Assembly: GCA_002085445.1 (NCBI GenBank)
Contig: NBMI01000231.1
Coordinates: 1-38,359 of the forward strand
DNA from: Candidatus Parabeggiatoa sp. nov. 2
GTDB taxonomy: Bacteria > Pseudomonadota > Gammaproteobacteria > Beggiatoales > Beggiatoaceae
DNA: 38,359 nucleotides
Direction of reading: 5' to 3'
Shown: one piece after another, positions 8,527 to 17,649 of the stretch
Layout: each line of letters opens with the position of its first letter
Position numbering within the stretch: position 1 is the first letter of the stretch
Program-made: the position numbers and the translations under genes
Notes under the pieces: model-generated
Seen by the model: only the letters and a program-made list of their open reading frames with translations
The model's database searches: none
Told to the model about the DNA's origin: nothing

Positions 8527-10227
8527 TTATGTTAAAAGACTTTTGTTTACCCACTTAGCTACCCTGCGACCGACTTCGGCTATTTGTTCTTTAAAATCAA
8601 GTATCTGTTCTTCTGAGAGTTCAATTTTGGATTCTATACTGTACGGTTTAAAGCGTATGCTTTTATCATGTTCAATATCCATATAGAGCGCACAAATGGG
8701 AGTAGGGCCTTCTTGTTGTAACTGAGCCGCTTTACGACTACGCACTAAAGTCAGTGATTCTTCTTCAGACATTTGCAATGCAACACGATGTCTGAAATTG
8801 TTTATGCCACGACGTTCATCAATCACATGAGACATGGGCCGTACCCCTGAAAAACTGAGGATAAGATGAATACCCATTGAGGCACCTTCGACACAGATAG
8901 CATGTAGTTTCTCACTGAGTGGAGAATCAGTCATGCTATAAGCGTCTACTTTACGGCGTATTTCATCAACACGATCAAGTTCAGTCATCACAGCGAAAAT
9001 GGAGGGTTCATTTTTGCGTTCTCTTTCTGGTAATTGTTTTCGTCGCTCCATTTCAGCAGTGAGTTCTTTCAAAACTGTTTCAATATCGGAATTTTCACTG
9101 TAAAAAGACACGGCATATCCACTGATTTGTAGCACGTTATCCTTAATATGCGGCAATGTCTGATTCCAAGGTGTATCAGGTATGGAACGATCAAGAATAA
9201 GAAATTGAGCATTCTGTGGAGCGGTATTCAGGCAGAGACTAGCAAGAATAGAGGCCAGCATACCATAGCGTACTGCATTAGCACCACCAATGATAAGCAG
9301 ATGTTCTGCAACTCGACGACGGGTAACAATCATGGCTTGTCCATGCACACTAAATTCTTGACCCAACCACATGACACACGGATGCTCGGCCGCAAACCAA
9401 TCAACGACATCAAGCCCACCGGTATGGATTGGACGACGCGCTAGGTTTTCCCAGGCTTTGTGATCTAACCATTGGGATTGCTGCATGAGATATGATATGT
9501 ATGGGTTCTCAATCAAGTTAGGCTGTTCTTTACCATCAAACACAATGGTCGTTGGTACTTCGTGGTGTGGTAAATCTTGGTTCGCTTTCTCATTCAATTG
9601 TTTAATTAAAGTATCTCGCCGTCCCTCTTTAAGGAGAGCAATTTTACCCAGTTTATTGGAATTATCATCACCTTGACGATCATTAACAACAATTTTGCCA
9701 GGCAGATCACAACTCAAGAGCAGTTGTTTTCCTCGACGACCAAATTCAATTAATGCTTGTATGTCAGAACTCGACATTTGCATAGCCATTCGCAAATGGA
9801 TGTTACCAAAAATAGCTGTTTGATGAAGCATCCCGGGCGCACCAAAACGTTGCGATCCAAGTAACATGTGAATGCCAACACTACGTCCTTGTTGAGCTAA
9901 TTGCAATAGTTGCTCTGAAGCGGTGCCTTCAGTATCACCTTCAAACAATTCATGGTACTCATCAATCAATAATACGATACGTGGCATATGACCTTCAGGT
10001 TGTCCTTTATCACGGTACCCGGTCAGATCACGTACTTTTAGTGTTGCAAAAACCTGATTACGGCGTTCTTTTTCAGCAATTAACTCTGCCAACACACTAC
10101 GAGATAGTTGTGATGATGAATGTAAAGAAACAACTTCAGCATGTGGTAACTCTCGATACGGTTGAAACTCTACACCATCTTTACCATCAATCAAAAATAA
10201 CCGCAGTTCATTAGGATTATAACGCAC
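8527..10227 (-). CDS. FtsK/SpoIIIE (EccC-like) ATPase, C-terminal part (displaced frame)
   Basis: This reads directly on from the upstream frame if one 10-bp duplication is removed. Its first residues, after a GTG that is really an internal Val codon, are RYNPNELRLFLIDGKDGVEF, the strand after Walker A in EccC/FtsK proteins. It continues with Walker B RIVLLIDEYHELF and the sensor-like HMLLGSQRFG. A third ATPase-like domain follows with a degenerate P-loop (LIIGGANAVRYGM, no GKT/S) and a Walker B-like strand (SIFAVMTELD). Serial ATPase domains with only some P-loops intact are characteristic of EccC of type VII secretion. As it stands, it lacks its own Walker A and may not be made. Confidence 0.75.
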   Translation of the reverse strand: MRYNPNELRLFLIDGKDGVEFQPYRELPHAEVVSLHSSSQLSRSVLAELIAEKERRNQVFATLKVRDLTGYRDKGQPEGHMPRIVLLIDEYHELFEGDTEGTASEQLLQLAQQGRSVGIHMLLGSQRFGAPGMLHQTAIFGNIHLRMAMQMSSSDIQALIEFGRRGKQLLLSCDLPGKIVVNDRQGDDNSNKLGKIALLKEGRRDTLIKQLNEKANQDLPHHEVPTTIVFDGKEQPNLIENPYISYLMQQSQWLDHKAWENLARRPIHTGGLDVVDWFAAEHPCVMWLGQEFSVHGQAMIVTRRRVAEHLLIIGGANAVRYGMLASILASLCLNTAPQNAQFLILDRSIPDTPWNQTLPHIKDNVLQISGYAVSFYSENSDIETVLKELTAEMERRKQLPERERKNEPSIFAVMTELDRVDEIRRKVDAYSMTDSPLSEKLHAICVEGASMGIHLILSFSGVRPMSHVIDERRGINNFRHRVALQMSEEESLTLVRSRKAAQLQQEGPTPICALYMDIEHDKSIRFKPYSIESKIELSEEQILDFKEQIAEVGRRVAKWVNKSLLT

Positions 10228-11464
10228 GGCAAGTCCTAAAATCTCCTAAAATCAGAACATGGTATAGGTTTGATTTACCAGAGCCCGTCATTGCACCCAT
10301 CATACCATGAGCACAGGGCATACCTTCATTGTTCACGCCAAACCATAAGTTCAAAACGTCGCTGGCACCACTAATGCCAATGGGTGTCTGAATGATATGG
10401 GTCGCGTCTGATTTCCACCAGTTTTCATTGGATAAACCAACTTCTCCATCCCATTCGACAATGCGTTCAGGCGGTTTTGCCTTTCTTAGGTTTTCAAATA
10501 AACGATTTTGTAACTCAGCGTGTGGATTAGCATCTGGATATAATCGCAAAGCACAGGCAGTCATGGTAGAGGAATCATTAAGGTTAATGTCGCCGGCATT
10601 TTCAAAGCCATCCATGTTAATATCGCGTGGTAATTTATGATCGGCGTTGTAGTGTATGAAGGTGTAAACACCAGCCTTGGGGCCTGTACTTGCTACATGT
10701 TGTAATAATTCAATTGCTCTGCGATCATACTTGTTAGGAAAATCAGCGGCAAAAACGAATTGAAAACGCTCGTTAATGCGGACTTTAGGATCAACCAACT
10801 CAAATGACGGATAAGTAGCATCAATGAAATTCTGAACGATGCGTTGAATATCCTGAAGAACTTGTTCTAAGTCACGACGGACATCACCACTGTTTTCACG
10901 GACTAATGGCAAATAGCGACGCATTGGAAACGCTAAACCGTTAGTAGCAGGATCTAATAATGTGTAATAGGTTTGATGCGGTAACATCAGCGCAGAGCGA
11001 ACAAGTAGAGATTGCAAAAGTTCTGCACCCATTCCAGTTGTACTACCATTGGTTCGAATAATAATCGTTTTGTGAGCTCCAATAAAGGGCACAAAAGCAG
11101 GTACTTTGCATCCAATTTTGCTGAATTCGTGGCGTTGTTCAACCAAATCCCCGATGCGTATTAAAGTGGGCAAAGTCGTGTCTATACCATCAGTAAAGTC
11201 ATCGGAATTCCAAACTGTCGGTTGCCAGTCTTGCCAAGTTTTTGTGTCCCAACCGGCATAAAAATCAATAGACATTCTATTTATGGCTACTGATAACTCA
11301 TTGGCATTATTTTCCAATTTAGAAGCGAAGTAAGTACCTAACTTTTGTTGGCATATCTTGCCGTGATTGATGAGTCCTCTGGCACGTTTTTCTGCTTTGG
11401 CAATTTGGGCTTGCCAATTTTGTATTTTATTTTCTAATTCTGCGATACGTTTTTTACCAAACAT
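10217..11464 (-). CDS. FtsK/SpoIIIE (EccC-like) ATPase, N-terminal part (ends by frameshift)
   Basis: The start chosen is ATG at 11464 (MFGKKR), which has GGAG 8 bases upstream; the longer frame to 11494 needs TTG. Residues ~5-35 form a coiled coil. A first, degenerate P-loop-like domain follows (IIIRTNGSTTGMGAELLQSLL). A second domain opens with an intact Walker A, GAMTGSGKSNL, after which the frame is thrown out and stops within ~20 codons. Joined with the downstream frame, the protein would be about 975 residues with three ATPase domains. It lacks the two N-terminal membrane helices usual for EccC. It is the first gene of the WXG-like cluster. Confidence 0.8.
   Translation of the reverse strand: MFGKKRIAELENKIQNWQAQIAKAEKRARGLINHGKICQQKLGTYFASKLENNANELSVAINRMSIDFYAGWDTKTWQDWQPTVWNSDDFTDGIDTTLPTLIRIGDLVEQRHEFSKIGCKVPAFVPFIGAHKTIIIRTNGSTTGMGAELLQSLLVRSALMLPHQTYYTLLDPATNGLAFPMRRYLPLVRENSGDVRRDLEQVLQDIQRIVQNFIDATYPSFELVDPKVRINERFQFVFAADFPNKYDRRAIELLQHVASTGPKAGVYTFIHYNADHKLPRDINMDGFENAGDINLNDSSTMTACALRLYPDANPHAELQNRLFENLRKAKPPERIVEWDGEVGLSNENWWKSDATHIIQTPIGISGASDVLNLWFGVNNEGMPCAHGMMGAMTGSGKSNLYHVLILGDFRTCRAL
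10234..10253. repeat. exact 10-bp tandem duplication that splits the FtsK-like gene
   Basis: The plus strand reads tcctaaaatc twice in a row. Removing one copy restores the continuous coding sequence SNLYHVLILG-LAVRYNPNEL across the break, exactly the family pattern after Walker A. Ten is not a multiple of three, so the duplication alone accounts for the frameshift. Confidence 0.9.
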
Positions 11465-11494
11465 ATTATGAACTCCACTATTATAATAAGCCAA

Positions 11495-12341
11495 GATCGG
11501 TCAATAATTTTGTTATTCTAAGATTGCGCTATTAGACATTATACCGATTTAACGTAACTCATTGATTTACTTGATTTTCTCATTTTTAGAAAGATAATGA
11601 AATCAAGTACTTAGGATTAAATCGATATAATGTATATTGTTTATTTTTTTCTCGTTCCCAACGTCATCAAAGGAAATGCTTGTTATGATGCTCTGTGTCA
11701 TTTTAAATGATAGCTTTTCAGAGAAATCCTTTGAAGCTAAACCTTCGATGTTTCGAAAACCTCGAAGGTTTCAAGCCAAAATTATTTATCTGGAATTATA
11801 TAGACTTTCATAAAAATAGCGTTTTCATTCCAGAGTTTAAAAAAACTTGTGTTGTGACTATACTCAACAAGGGTACAAATAATTTTTTAGGCTCAAGTTT
11901 TTTTCAAAAAAATTTTAGGCTAAAAAACGTTTAAAATTGCTATACTTTGCATCGTTATAAATTGCGCTTTTAAAAATACCTGAAAATTCAGGGTTCGGTA
12001 CTTAACGAAAACATACTGTGCTGTGAGTTCATGTCGGGTAGAATGAAGTGCCACTCAGAGCTAGATAAGTTTTTTAGTTCAATCCGCCAGAAATTAGGAA
12101 TGGTGGGTTTCGATCCGCTCTGCCCAGCCTACGCTCGCTAACTCCTATGGTTTGGAAGAAGAATAATTTCAGTAGAAACCTTCGATGTTTCCAAAACCTC
12201 GAAGGTTTTGCCCTAAATCTTTTTCTGAACGTCTATAGCAAAATCAAAAAGTCAGCCTGTATAAGGTACATCCTAATGCTGCACCACAAAACCTATTTAC
12301 GTTTTTGGAAGGGTACGTAAGACGCACCCTACGACTTGCTC
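11495..12341. other. intergenic region with paired hairpins
   Basis: No supported gene. Two copies of a hairpin with arms aaccttcga / tcgaaggtt lie at 11740-11770 and 12176-12208. The first half is very AT-rich, as expected for a promoter region of the FtsK-like gene. A short generic repeat (cagcctacgctcgct) is near 12125. Confidence 0.6.
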
Positions 12342-14234
12342 TCATTCAGTTGCTCTGACAACAGCGGGCCTCACACTCTCAAGAATGAGTTCAAACTCAA
12401 ACTTGTCAGAGGAGATTTGTCGTAAATCTACCGCGTAGCATTCATGGCTCAGGTTAACGTCATTTCCAATGCGAACACCCGGAATACTGACCATTTGGGT
12501 ATCAGGATTATAGATGGCTTCCCCGGCACAGGATTTTAATCCCGGTAATGCTGGCGTTCCTGTCACCAAAATATTATCTAAATAGATACCATCTTCATCA
12601 GAGTATGTGTTGAAATCTCCTGAACCATACTGTTGAAACCTAATGACAAACTGATTAGTGAATGCCAAACCATGATTGGATGCTAAAGTTTTTACATCAA
12701 CCGTTAGGTTTTGCCATTTACTATCAGGAAAGTTGGAAAGATCAAGCCCATAAACTCTTTTGAAACTTATACCACCATCATTACTAAACCACAAGCTATC
12801 TTGTAGATTGGTTTCATCAGAGAGGTCTTTAAGCCAAAAATTAAGCTCAACTTGCTCGTAATTGGACAAATCCAGATGCAAATCTAAAGCATTAGTCGTT
12901 ACTGCACCGTCAATTCTTCTTCCCATTGCGGCCACAAAAAAACCTTCGTAGGGTGATGTTTTTACAACATTCACAAAACCAGAAGGTCGAATCGTTTTAC
13001 TATTTGTTGTGAGATTTGGATCACTCCATGTCCAAGCACTATTGAATTTGCCGTTTTCAAAACCATCTTGGAAAGGCAATGTAGCATAAGTCACCTTAGG
13101 TGAGCTTACAGATATATCATCTAAGAAAATGCCATCTTCATCAGAGTACGTATCAAAATCTCCCGTTCCGTACTGTTGAAATCTTATAACAAACTGACTC
13201 GTCAGCTTTAATCCATTCTCGGTAGCTAACTTATCAATATCAATAGGTGGTAGTTGTCCCCATACCATCTCATTATTCCAGTTGGAGAAATCAAATTGAT
13301 AGACTTTTTTGAAATTTGTACCACCATCATCACTAAACCAAATACCATCTTGAAGATTGGTTTCGTCATAGTGTTCCTTATGCCAAAATCTAAGTTCCAC
13401 TTGATTGTGACCAGACAAATCTAAATGTAAATCTAAGGCATTAGTAGTAAATCGGCCATCAACTTTTCTTCCAATGGCAACTTCGTAAAAGCCACTGTGT
13501 GCAGTCCCAGTCTCCCTTAGAGCTACGTTTACTACACCAAAAGGATTAATGGTGTTTGGATCCGTTGTCAATTTTGGGTTGCTCCATGTCCAGGCACTAC
13601 TTAATTTCCCCGTTTCAAAATCATCTTGAAAAGGTAATTTGGCGTAAGTGACTCGAGGTGAGATTACCAATATTTCATCCAACAAAAGGCCATCTTCATC
13701 GGAATAGGTGTCGAAATTTCCTGAACCATGCTGTTGAAACCTAATCACAAACTTGCTGGTAAGACTTAACCCGTTCTCAGTTGCCAATTGATCAACATCA
13801 ATGGGAGGTAGTTGTCCCCAGACAACATCATTCCAATTGGTCAAATCAAACTCGTAAACCTTTTTAAAGTTTGTGCCTCCGTCATCACTAAACCAAATGC
13901 CATCTTGGATATTGGTTTCATCGTGGAAGTCTTTGATCCAGAAACGAAGTTCAACTTGCTTGTAGGCAGACAAGTCCAAATGCAAATCCAACGCATTTGT
14001 CACAAAGTCACCATCGCTATTTTTTCCCAAAGCAACGCCGTAAAACCCATTATGGACTGCTCCAGTTTCTAATTGAACTTCCACAATACCACCTGCCTCG
14101 CCAGGGCGAGCTTTCCAAAAATTTGGATCGAGTGTGCCCGACTCAAAGTCATCAGAAAAAATGACGGTTTGAGCGAACACGCTGCTACACATTAACAGCA
14201 TGGCTATCACAGTTGTCAAAAATTTAGTTGTCAA
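12342..14234 (-). CDS. secreted protein with three tandem ~185-residue beta-rich repeats
   Basis: This 630-residue protein has an N-terminal signal peptide (KFLTTVIAMLLMCSSVFA, cleavage after about residue 21). Three homologous units follow, at about 22-195, 198-383 and 386-570. Each carries DDFE.G / NALDLHLDLS / DGIWFSDDGGT.FK / FVIRFQQ.G.G and ends in YSDEDG..LD.I, a jelly-roll/MAM-like beta-sandwich pattern. A ~55-residue tail with two cysteines closes the protein. No ATG fits; the start is a TTG with a strong AGGAGG nine bases upstream. It is probably exported and may bind carbohydrate or act in adhesion, which is inference. It has no operon partner: the next gene in the same direction is 850 bp away. 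Confidence 0.8.
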   Translation of the reverse strand: MTTKFLTTVIAMLLMCSSVFAQTVIFSDDFESGTLDPNFWKARPGEAGGIVEVQLETGAVHNGFYGVALGKNSDGDFVTNALDLHLDLSAYKQVELRFWIKDFHDETNIQDGIWFSDDGGTNFKKVYEFDLTNWNDVVWGQLPPIDVDQLATENGLSLTSKFVIRFQQHGSGNFDTYSDEDGLLLDEILVISPRVTYAKLPFQDDFETGKLSSAWTWSNPKLTTDPNTINPFGVVNVALRETGTAHSGFYEVAIGRKVDGRFTTNALDLHLDLSGHNQVELRFWHKEHYDETNLQDGIWFSDDGGTNFKKVYQFDFSNWNNEMVWGQLPPIDIDKLATENGLKLTSQFVIRFQQYGTGDFDTYSDEDGIFLDDISVSSPKVTYATLPFQDGFENGKFNSAWTWSDPNLTTNSKTIRPSGFVNVVKTSPYEGFFVAAMGRRIDGAVTTNALDLHLDLSNYEQVELNFWLKDLSDETNLQDSLWFSNDGGISFKRVYGLDLSNFPDSKWQNLTVDVKTLASNHGLAFTNQFVIRFQQYGSGDFNTYSDEDGIYLDNILVTGTPALPGLKSCAGEAIYNPDTQMVSIPGVRIGNDVNLSHECYAVDLRQISSDKFEFELILESVRPAVVRATE

Positions 14235-15424
14235 TTAATTTAACCTCCTCATACAAGAATAAATAAAAAATAATTTTCCAAAAAATGGAAAGAAATGTAG
14301 CCAGCCAGCGTACCAAGCGTTGCGTCCCACGCACCTTTTAAGGTGTATGGATTGATGGTGTGTAAGACGCATCCTACGCTCGCTATCCTCAATAAGGGAT
14401 AGTTTTTTACTCAGAGGCTGTGAATTAGACTGCACACGGCTTATATTTGGAGCTTCGCTGACTTTCAGCTCGGGAATTCGTGCATCATTCCCTTGTAACT
14501 TGTGAAGAAAAAAGTCTAAATTTCACCCGTTCACAGTATAAATAGATGTCCAAGATAAATCTTGGACTCCGGACGATTTAAACATCCAAGATACATACCT
14601 GTATGTGTACTACAACCGGTTTTTCAACCCGTTAAATAACAAATTTTTGACGTGAATTTCCTGTCAACGAGCATTACACGCTCGTGCGGTGATGCACCGT
14701 TTGGGTTATAACTACATGCGCTCAAAGTTCCCGCTTGTCGCGCACATTTCTTTAGCTTGCTTGGACACCCATAGATTTATCTATTAACGTGAGCTCTGCT
14801 TTAAATATCAGTGAGTTATAGAATTATTAATTCTATCAAATATTTATTTATAATGACTTTTAAATCAATCAGTTAAAAAAACCTTGACTGACTCATTCCA
14901 CTCTATGGCCCACAATTAAAGGGTTATTAACGTATTAATGCTAAGGGTTTAATATTCAAAACTTTTTGGGCACGTCAAACCCCAAACCAAATGCGCCTTG
15001 TTAACCACATCTCTAATTATCATAAGCGAAGCGAGACCAGAAGTCTCGGTCAAATCAGCGTACTTAAATTTGACGGTTCTGATTCTCTAAAAAATTGCCG
15101 TCATCATCAAGCGACAATTGCTGAGCGAGTCCATAATCGGGTTGCGGATTAGCCAGCGCGTCAAAAAGCTTTGTGTCTCAGCAGGTTGCGGCTTTTATCG
15201 TCGTAAATACTTGCCAACGGCATACGCACGCTCTGGCGATAGCACTTTTGGACTACATGCGCTCCAAGTCTCTGCTTGTCGCGCACATTTCTTTAGCTTG
15301 CTTGGACACCCATAGATTTATCTATTAACGTGAGTTCGACTTTAAATTGATGTGAGTTATAGAATTATTAATTCTATCAAATAGTTTTTTGCTTAAAATT
15401 ATTCAAAAAGGGTAGCGATCCAGA
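14235..15424. other. intergenic region made largely of dispersed repeats
   Basis: No supported gene. A ~135-bp unit (catgcgctc..ttgtcgcgcacatttctttagcttgc..gagttatagaattattaattc) occurs at 14715-14850 and again at 15255-15390. A ~110-bp unit (tgtatgtgtactacaaccggtttttcaaccc..gtgcaccgtttgggtta) at 14599-14708 recurs at 16566-16682. The first ~200 bp upstream of the secreted protein gene probably hold its promoter. Confidence 0.65.
15255..15390 (+). repeat. dispersed ~135-bp repeat, second copy
   Basis: It matches 14715-14850 in the same orientation over its whole length, including the palindromic gaattattaattc near its end. The 5' part, with a preceding tacttgccaacggcatacgc block, also recurs at 16437-16535. 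Confidence 0.75.
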
Positions 15425-16036
15425 TTATTTAGAGGTTGATTGTACTTGCTCACTTGCTTTGTTAAACAACCAATTTAAGGTATTCAGAACTTTTTGCAAG
15501 TTCTCTATGGCAGATAGTTTGATAGGATCTCTGGTAAATATTTTACCTTCTTCCAATTTGCCAAACTGCCAAAATTCTCCCGTAGTTACAACACCGTAAC
15601 AAATATTTGCACCTTGAGTAGAAGCGGCGTACATTTCAGCTAAAGCCTGTGCCCAGCCTTTCTTCCAATCCTTTTCTTTAGCTTCCATTACACAAATTGG
15701 AGGTGTTGATATACCACCGTTATCTGCATAAGGTGCTATTAAATAGTCAGGCTTTCCATCCAAATCCCGTTTTTCATCTACAGTGATCGTTCCTTCCGAC
15801 CACACTTCTAATTCCTCATAATTATCTGATACTATGTCCAATATAGGGGTAATTATATGTTGCCGGATAGCATTTTCATTAACGAAGTTGACATCTTTTA
15901 ATAGAGCACGCCCCATTCTTAATAAGAAAAACTCATCGACTTTAATATCCTTTACCTCTATAAAAGAGGTTCTTTTCACTTTAATTCCAAATTTATCCGA
16001 TACCTGTTCTATCCTTTCAAATTTCCCGTATGACAT
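15425..16036 (-). CDS. PD-(D/E)XK endonuclease-like protein (type I R-subunit N-terminus-like)
   Basis: This 203-residue protein has a helical segment at about 34-75. A nuclease-type core follows with D97 in KPDYLIAPY, E118-A-K120 at the end of the strand PICVMEAK, and Q130 in the next helix (WAQALAEM). This is the D..ExK..Q pattern of restriction-endonuclease folds such as the HsdR N-terminal domain. The next strands (NICYGVVTTGEFWQFGKLE) also fit. Free-standing proteins of this type are common in sulfur bacteria and cyanobacteria. A GAGG precedes the ATG. It has no operon partner. DNA cleavage is inferred, not shown. Confidence 0.7.
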   Translation of the reverse strand: MSYGKFERIEQVSDKFGIKVKRTSFIEVKDIKVDEFFLLRMGRALLKDVNFVNENAIRQHIITPILDIVSDNYEELEVWSEGTITVDEKRDLDGKPDYLIAPYADNGGISTPPICVMEAKEKDWKKGWAQALAEMYAASTQGANICYGVVTTGEFWQFGKLEEGKIFTRDPIKLSAIENLQKVLNTLNWLFNKASEQVQSTSK

Positions 16037-16072
16037 AAACTATTCCTCACCATTATGGACGCGACTCTTTTC

Positions 16073-16175
16073 TATAGATTTTCAGAAAAATAGTTTCTTT
16101 GGCAGCCAACATTGTCTGAAAGCTCAAGTCTCCTAAAGGAGACTAAATTAATTATCTAAATATCTATATAGTGAA
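16073..16175 (+). repeat. dispersed ~100-bp repeat, inverted copy near 37993-38084
   Basis: The blocks attttcagaaaaatag, tttctttggcagcca, tgtctgaaagctc and a palindrome tctcctaaaggaga are found in reverse complement at 37993-38084, where the palindrome is tcccctaaagggga. A partial relative lies at 18590-18630 (cagccaacattgtctaagagctcaag). It is likely a non-autonomous mobile hairpin element. Confidence 0.7.
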
Positions 16176-16190
16176 AAAAAGTGGCACAGC

Positions 16191-16243
16191 GCCCAACGTT
16201 CAAGCTCACCGGCGGCGAAGCCGTCAGCAGTGCCTAGTTAGGC
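16191..16243. repeat. attC-like integron recombination site (candidate)
   Basis: The 53-bp segment begins gcccaac and ends gttaggc, the inverse core sites (RYYYAAC / GTTRRRY) of an integron attC. It has an imperfectly palindromic interior (caccggcggcgaagccg). The first 31 bases recur at 16407-16437 as gcctaacgttcaagctcacc. No integrase is in the window, so this would be a relic or part of a remote cassette array. Confidence 0.5.
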
Positions 16244-16406
16244 CATGATTTTACTACAAATTCCGATCTAAAATCCCCGACTGCGCCAAAAGCCTGAAAT
16301 CCGCCTGAAGCGCACTCCGTCGGGGCACGCTACCGCTATGTTTCATCGGATAACTCCGAAAAACGGAGATTTATCCCGTTTTTTCTTTGTTCTTCCTCGA
16401 AGCCGG

Positions 16407-16437
16407 GCCTAACGTTCAAGCTCACCGGCGGCGAAGC
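16407..16437. repeat. half attC-like site
   Basis: It repeats the left half of 16191-16243 almost exactly and then breaks into a dispersed repeat (aaatacttgccaacggcatacg). The two sites bracket about 160 bp that encode no recognisable cassette protein. Confidence 0.4.
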
Positions 16438-16882
16438 AAATACTTGCCAACGGCATACGCACGCTCTGGCGATAGCATTTTTGGACGACATGCGCTCAAA
16501 GTCCCGGCTTGTCGCGCACATTTCTTTAGCTTGCCGAACTACATAAGTCACAGATGAGTACATACTGTATGTGTACTACAACCGGTTTTTCAACCCGTCA
16601 AATCACCAAAAAATTGACGTGAATTTCCTCTCAGCGAACATTAACAAAACACGCTCGTGCGGTGGCGCACCGTTTGGGTTAAAATGGCTATACTGAAAAT
16701 ACAACTTATTTTAGGAATAAATAGTCATGGATAAGTTATTTATCCTCCCCTAGGCATGAAAATAAAGGAATAGAAAAGCATCTAGGCTTTTAATTTTTTA
16801 ATTCGTTAATTTCTCAATTCGTTGTACTAGATATTGTGGGTATTTTCACAGTAAAAAGCTCTGGGTGGCGACATGCTCTTAA

Positions 16883-17649
16883 TTTAATGGCATTGAGTGG
16901 GCCAGGTTGTCGAATTGATAGGCTCTAGTACACGAAAGCAGAAATCTCACCCAGCCTCCTCCAGCCAACAGCTAAAGCCGTTGGAATTATCCGTTATAAT
17001 ACTCAAGATGGGAACAAACTTTTGCCTGAAAAGGACTTTTTTAGAAACAAAAATTCTAGGTAGTTACACTGGCAAAAGCCCCAACGGGGCGAGATTAATA
17101 AAGCCAGGGGCAGCGCCCCTGGCAAAAGCCCCAACGGGGCGAGATTAATAAAGCCAGTGTACCTACCTAGCTTTAATAATACGCCTTATATATTAACCCG
17201 TCATAAAAATATCGCCTTATGACCACGTTGAGTATATAACGAAACGTAGTTCAGCGAAGCTAATCCTTGTAGTTGCTTTTGGTGGTAGCTTCACTTGACA
17301 CCTGAATTGAGTTTTGGGATGAAGAACACGAGATAGTTAATGGCATTGAGTGGGCCAGGTTGTCGAATTGATAGGTGGGTTTAGCTTCGCTCAGGGTGGC
17401 TACATGCTCTTAATTTAATAGCATTGAGTGGGCCAAGTTGTCGAATTGATAGGTGGGTTTAGCTTCGCTGACTTCTAGGTGGGTTTAGCTTCGCTTCCTT
17501 CCAGGTAGCAAAGTTCAGAGTGGCTACATGCTCTTAATTTAATGGCATTGAGTGGGCCAGGTTGTCGAATTGATAGGTGGGTTTAGTTTCGCTTCCTTCC
17601 AGGTAGCAAAGTTCAGAGTGGCTACATGCTCTTAATTTAAAGGCATTGC
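16883..17649 (+). repeat. clustered repeats (gcattgagtgggccaggttg units)
   Basis: Full units, with core ggcattgagtgggccaggtt then gtcgaattgatagg, lie at about 16884-16922, 17338-17374, 17414-17453 and 17538-17577, with a partial one at 17634-17645. They alternate with a gtgggtttagcttcgct block and a gtggctacatgctcttaattt block. The cluster ends abruptly inside the WD40 part of the decayed gene that follows, so it displaced that gene's 3' end. Confidence 0.75.
17056..17170. mobile_element. 115-bp hairpin element with 17-bp TIRs
   Basis: The ends ctaggtagttacactgg and ccagtgtacctacctag are inverted repeats with one mismatch. Inside are two direct copies of a 38-bp unit (ggcaaaagccccaacggggc..aataaagccag) joined by the palindrome ccaggggcagcgcccctgg. 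It has no coding capacity. A remnant of the same ends (gtgtaactacctagg) is at 22417-22431. No clear target duplication is visible. Confidence 0.55.
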
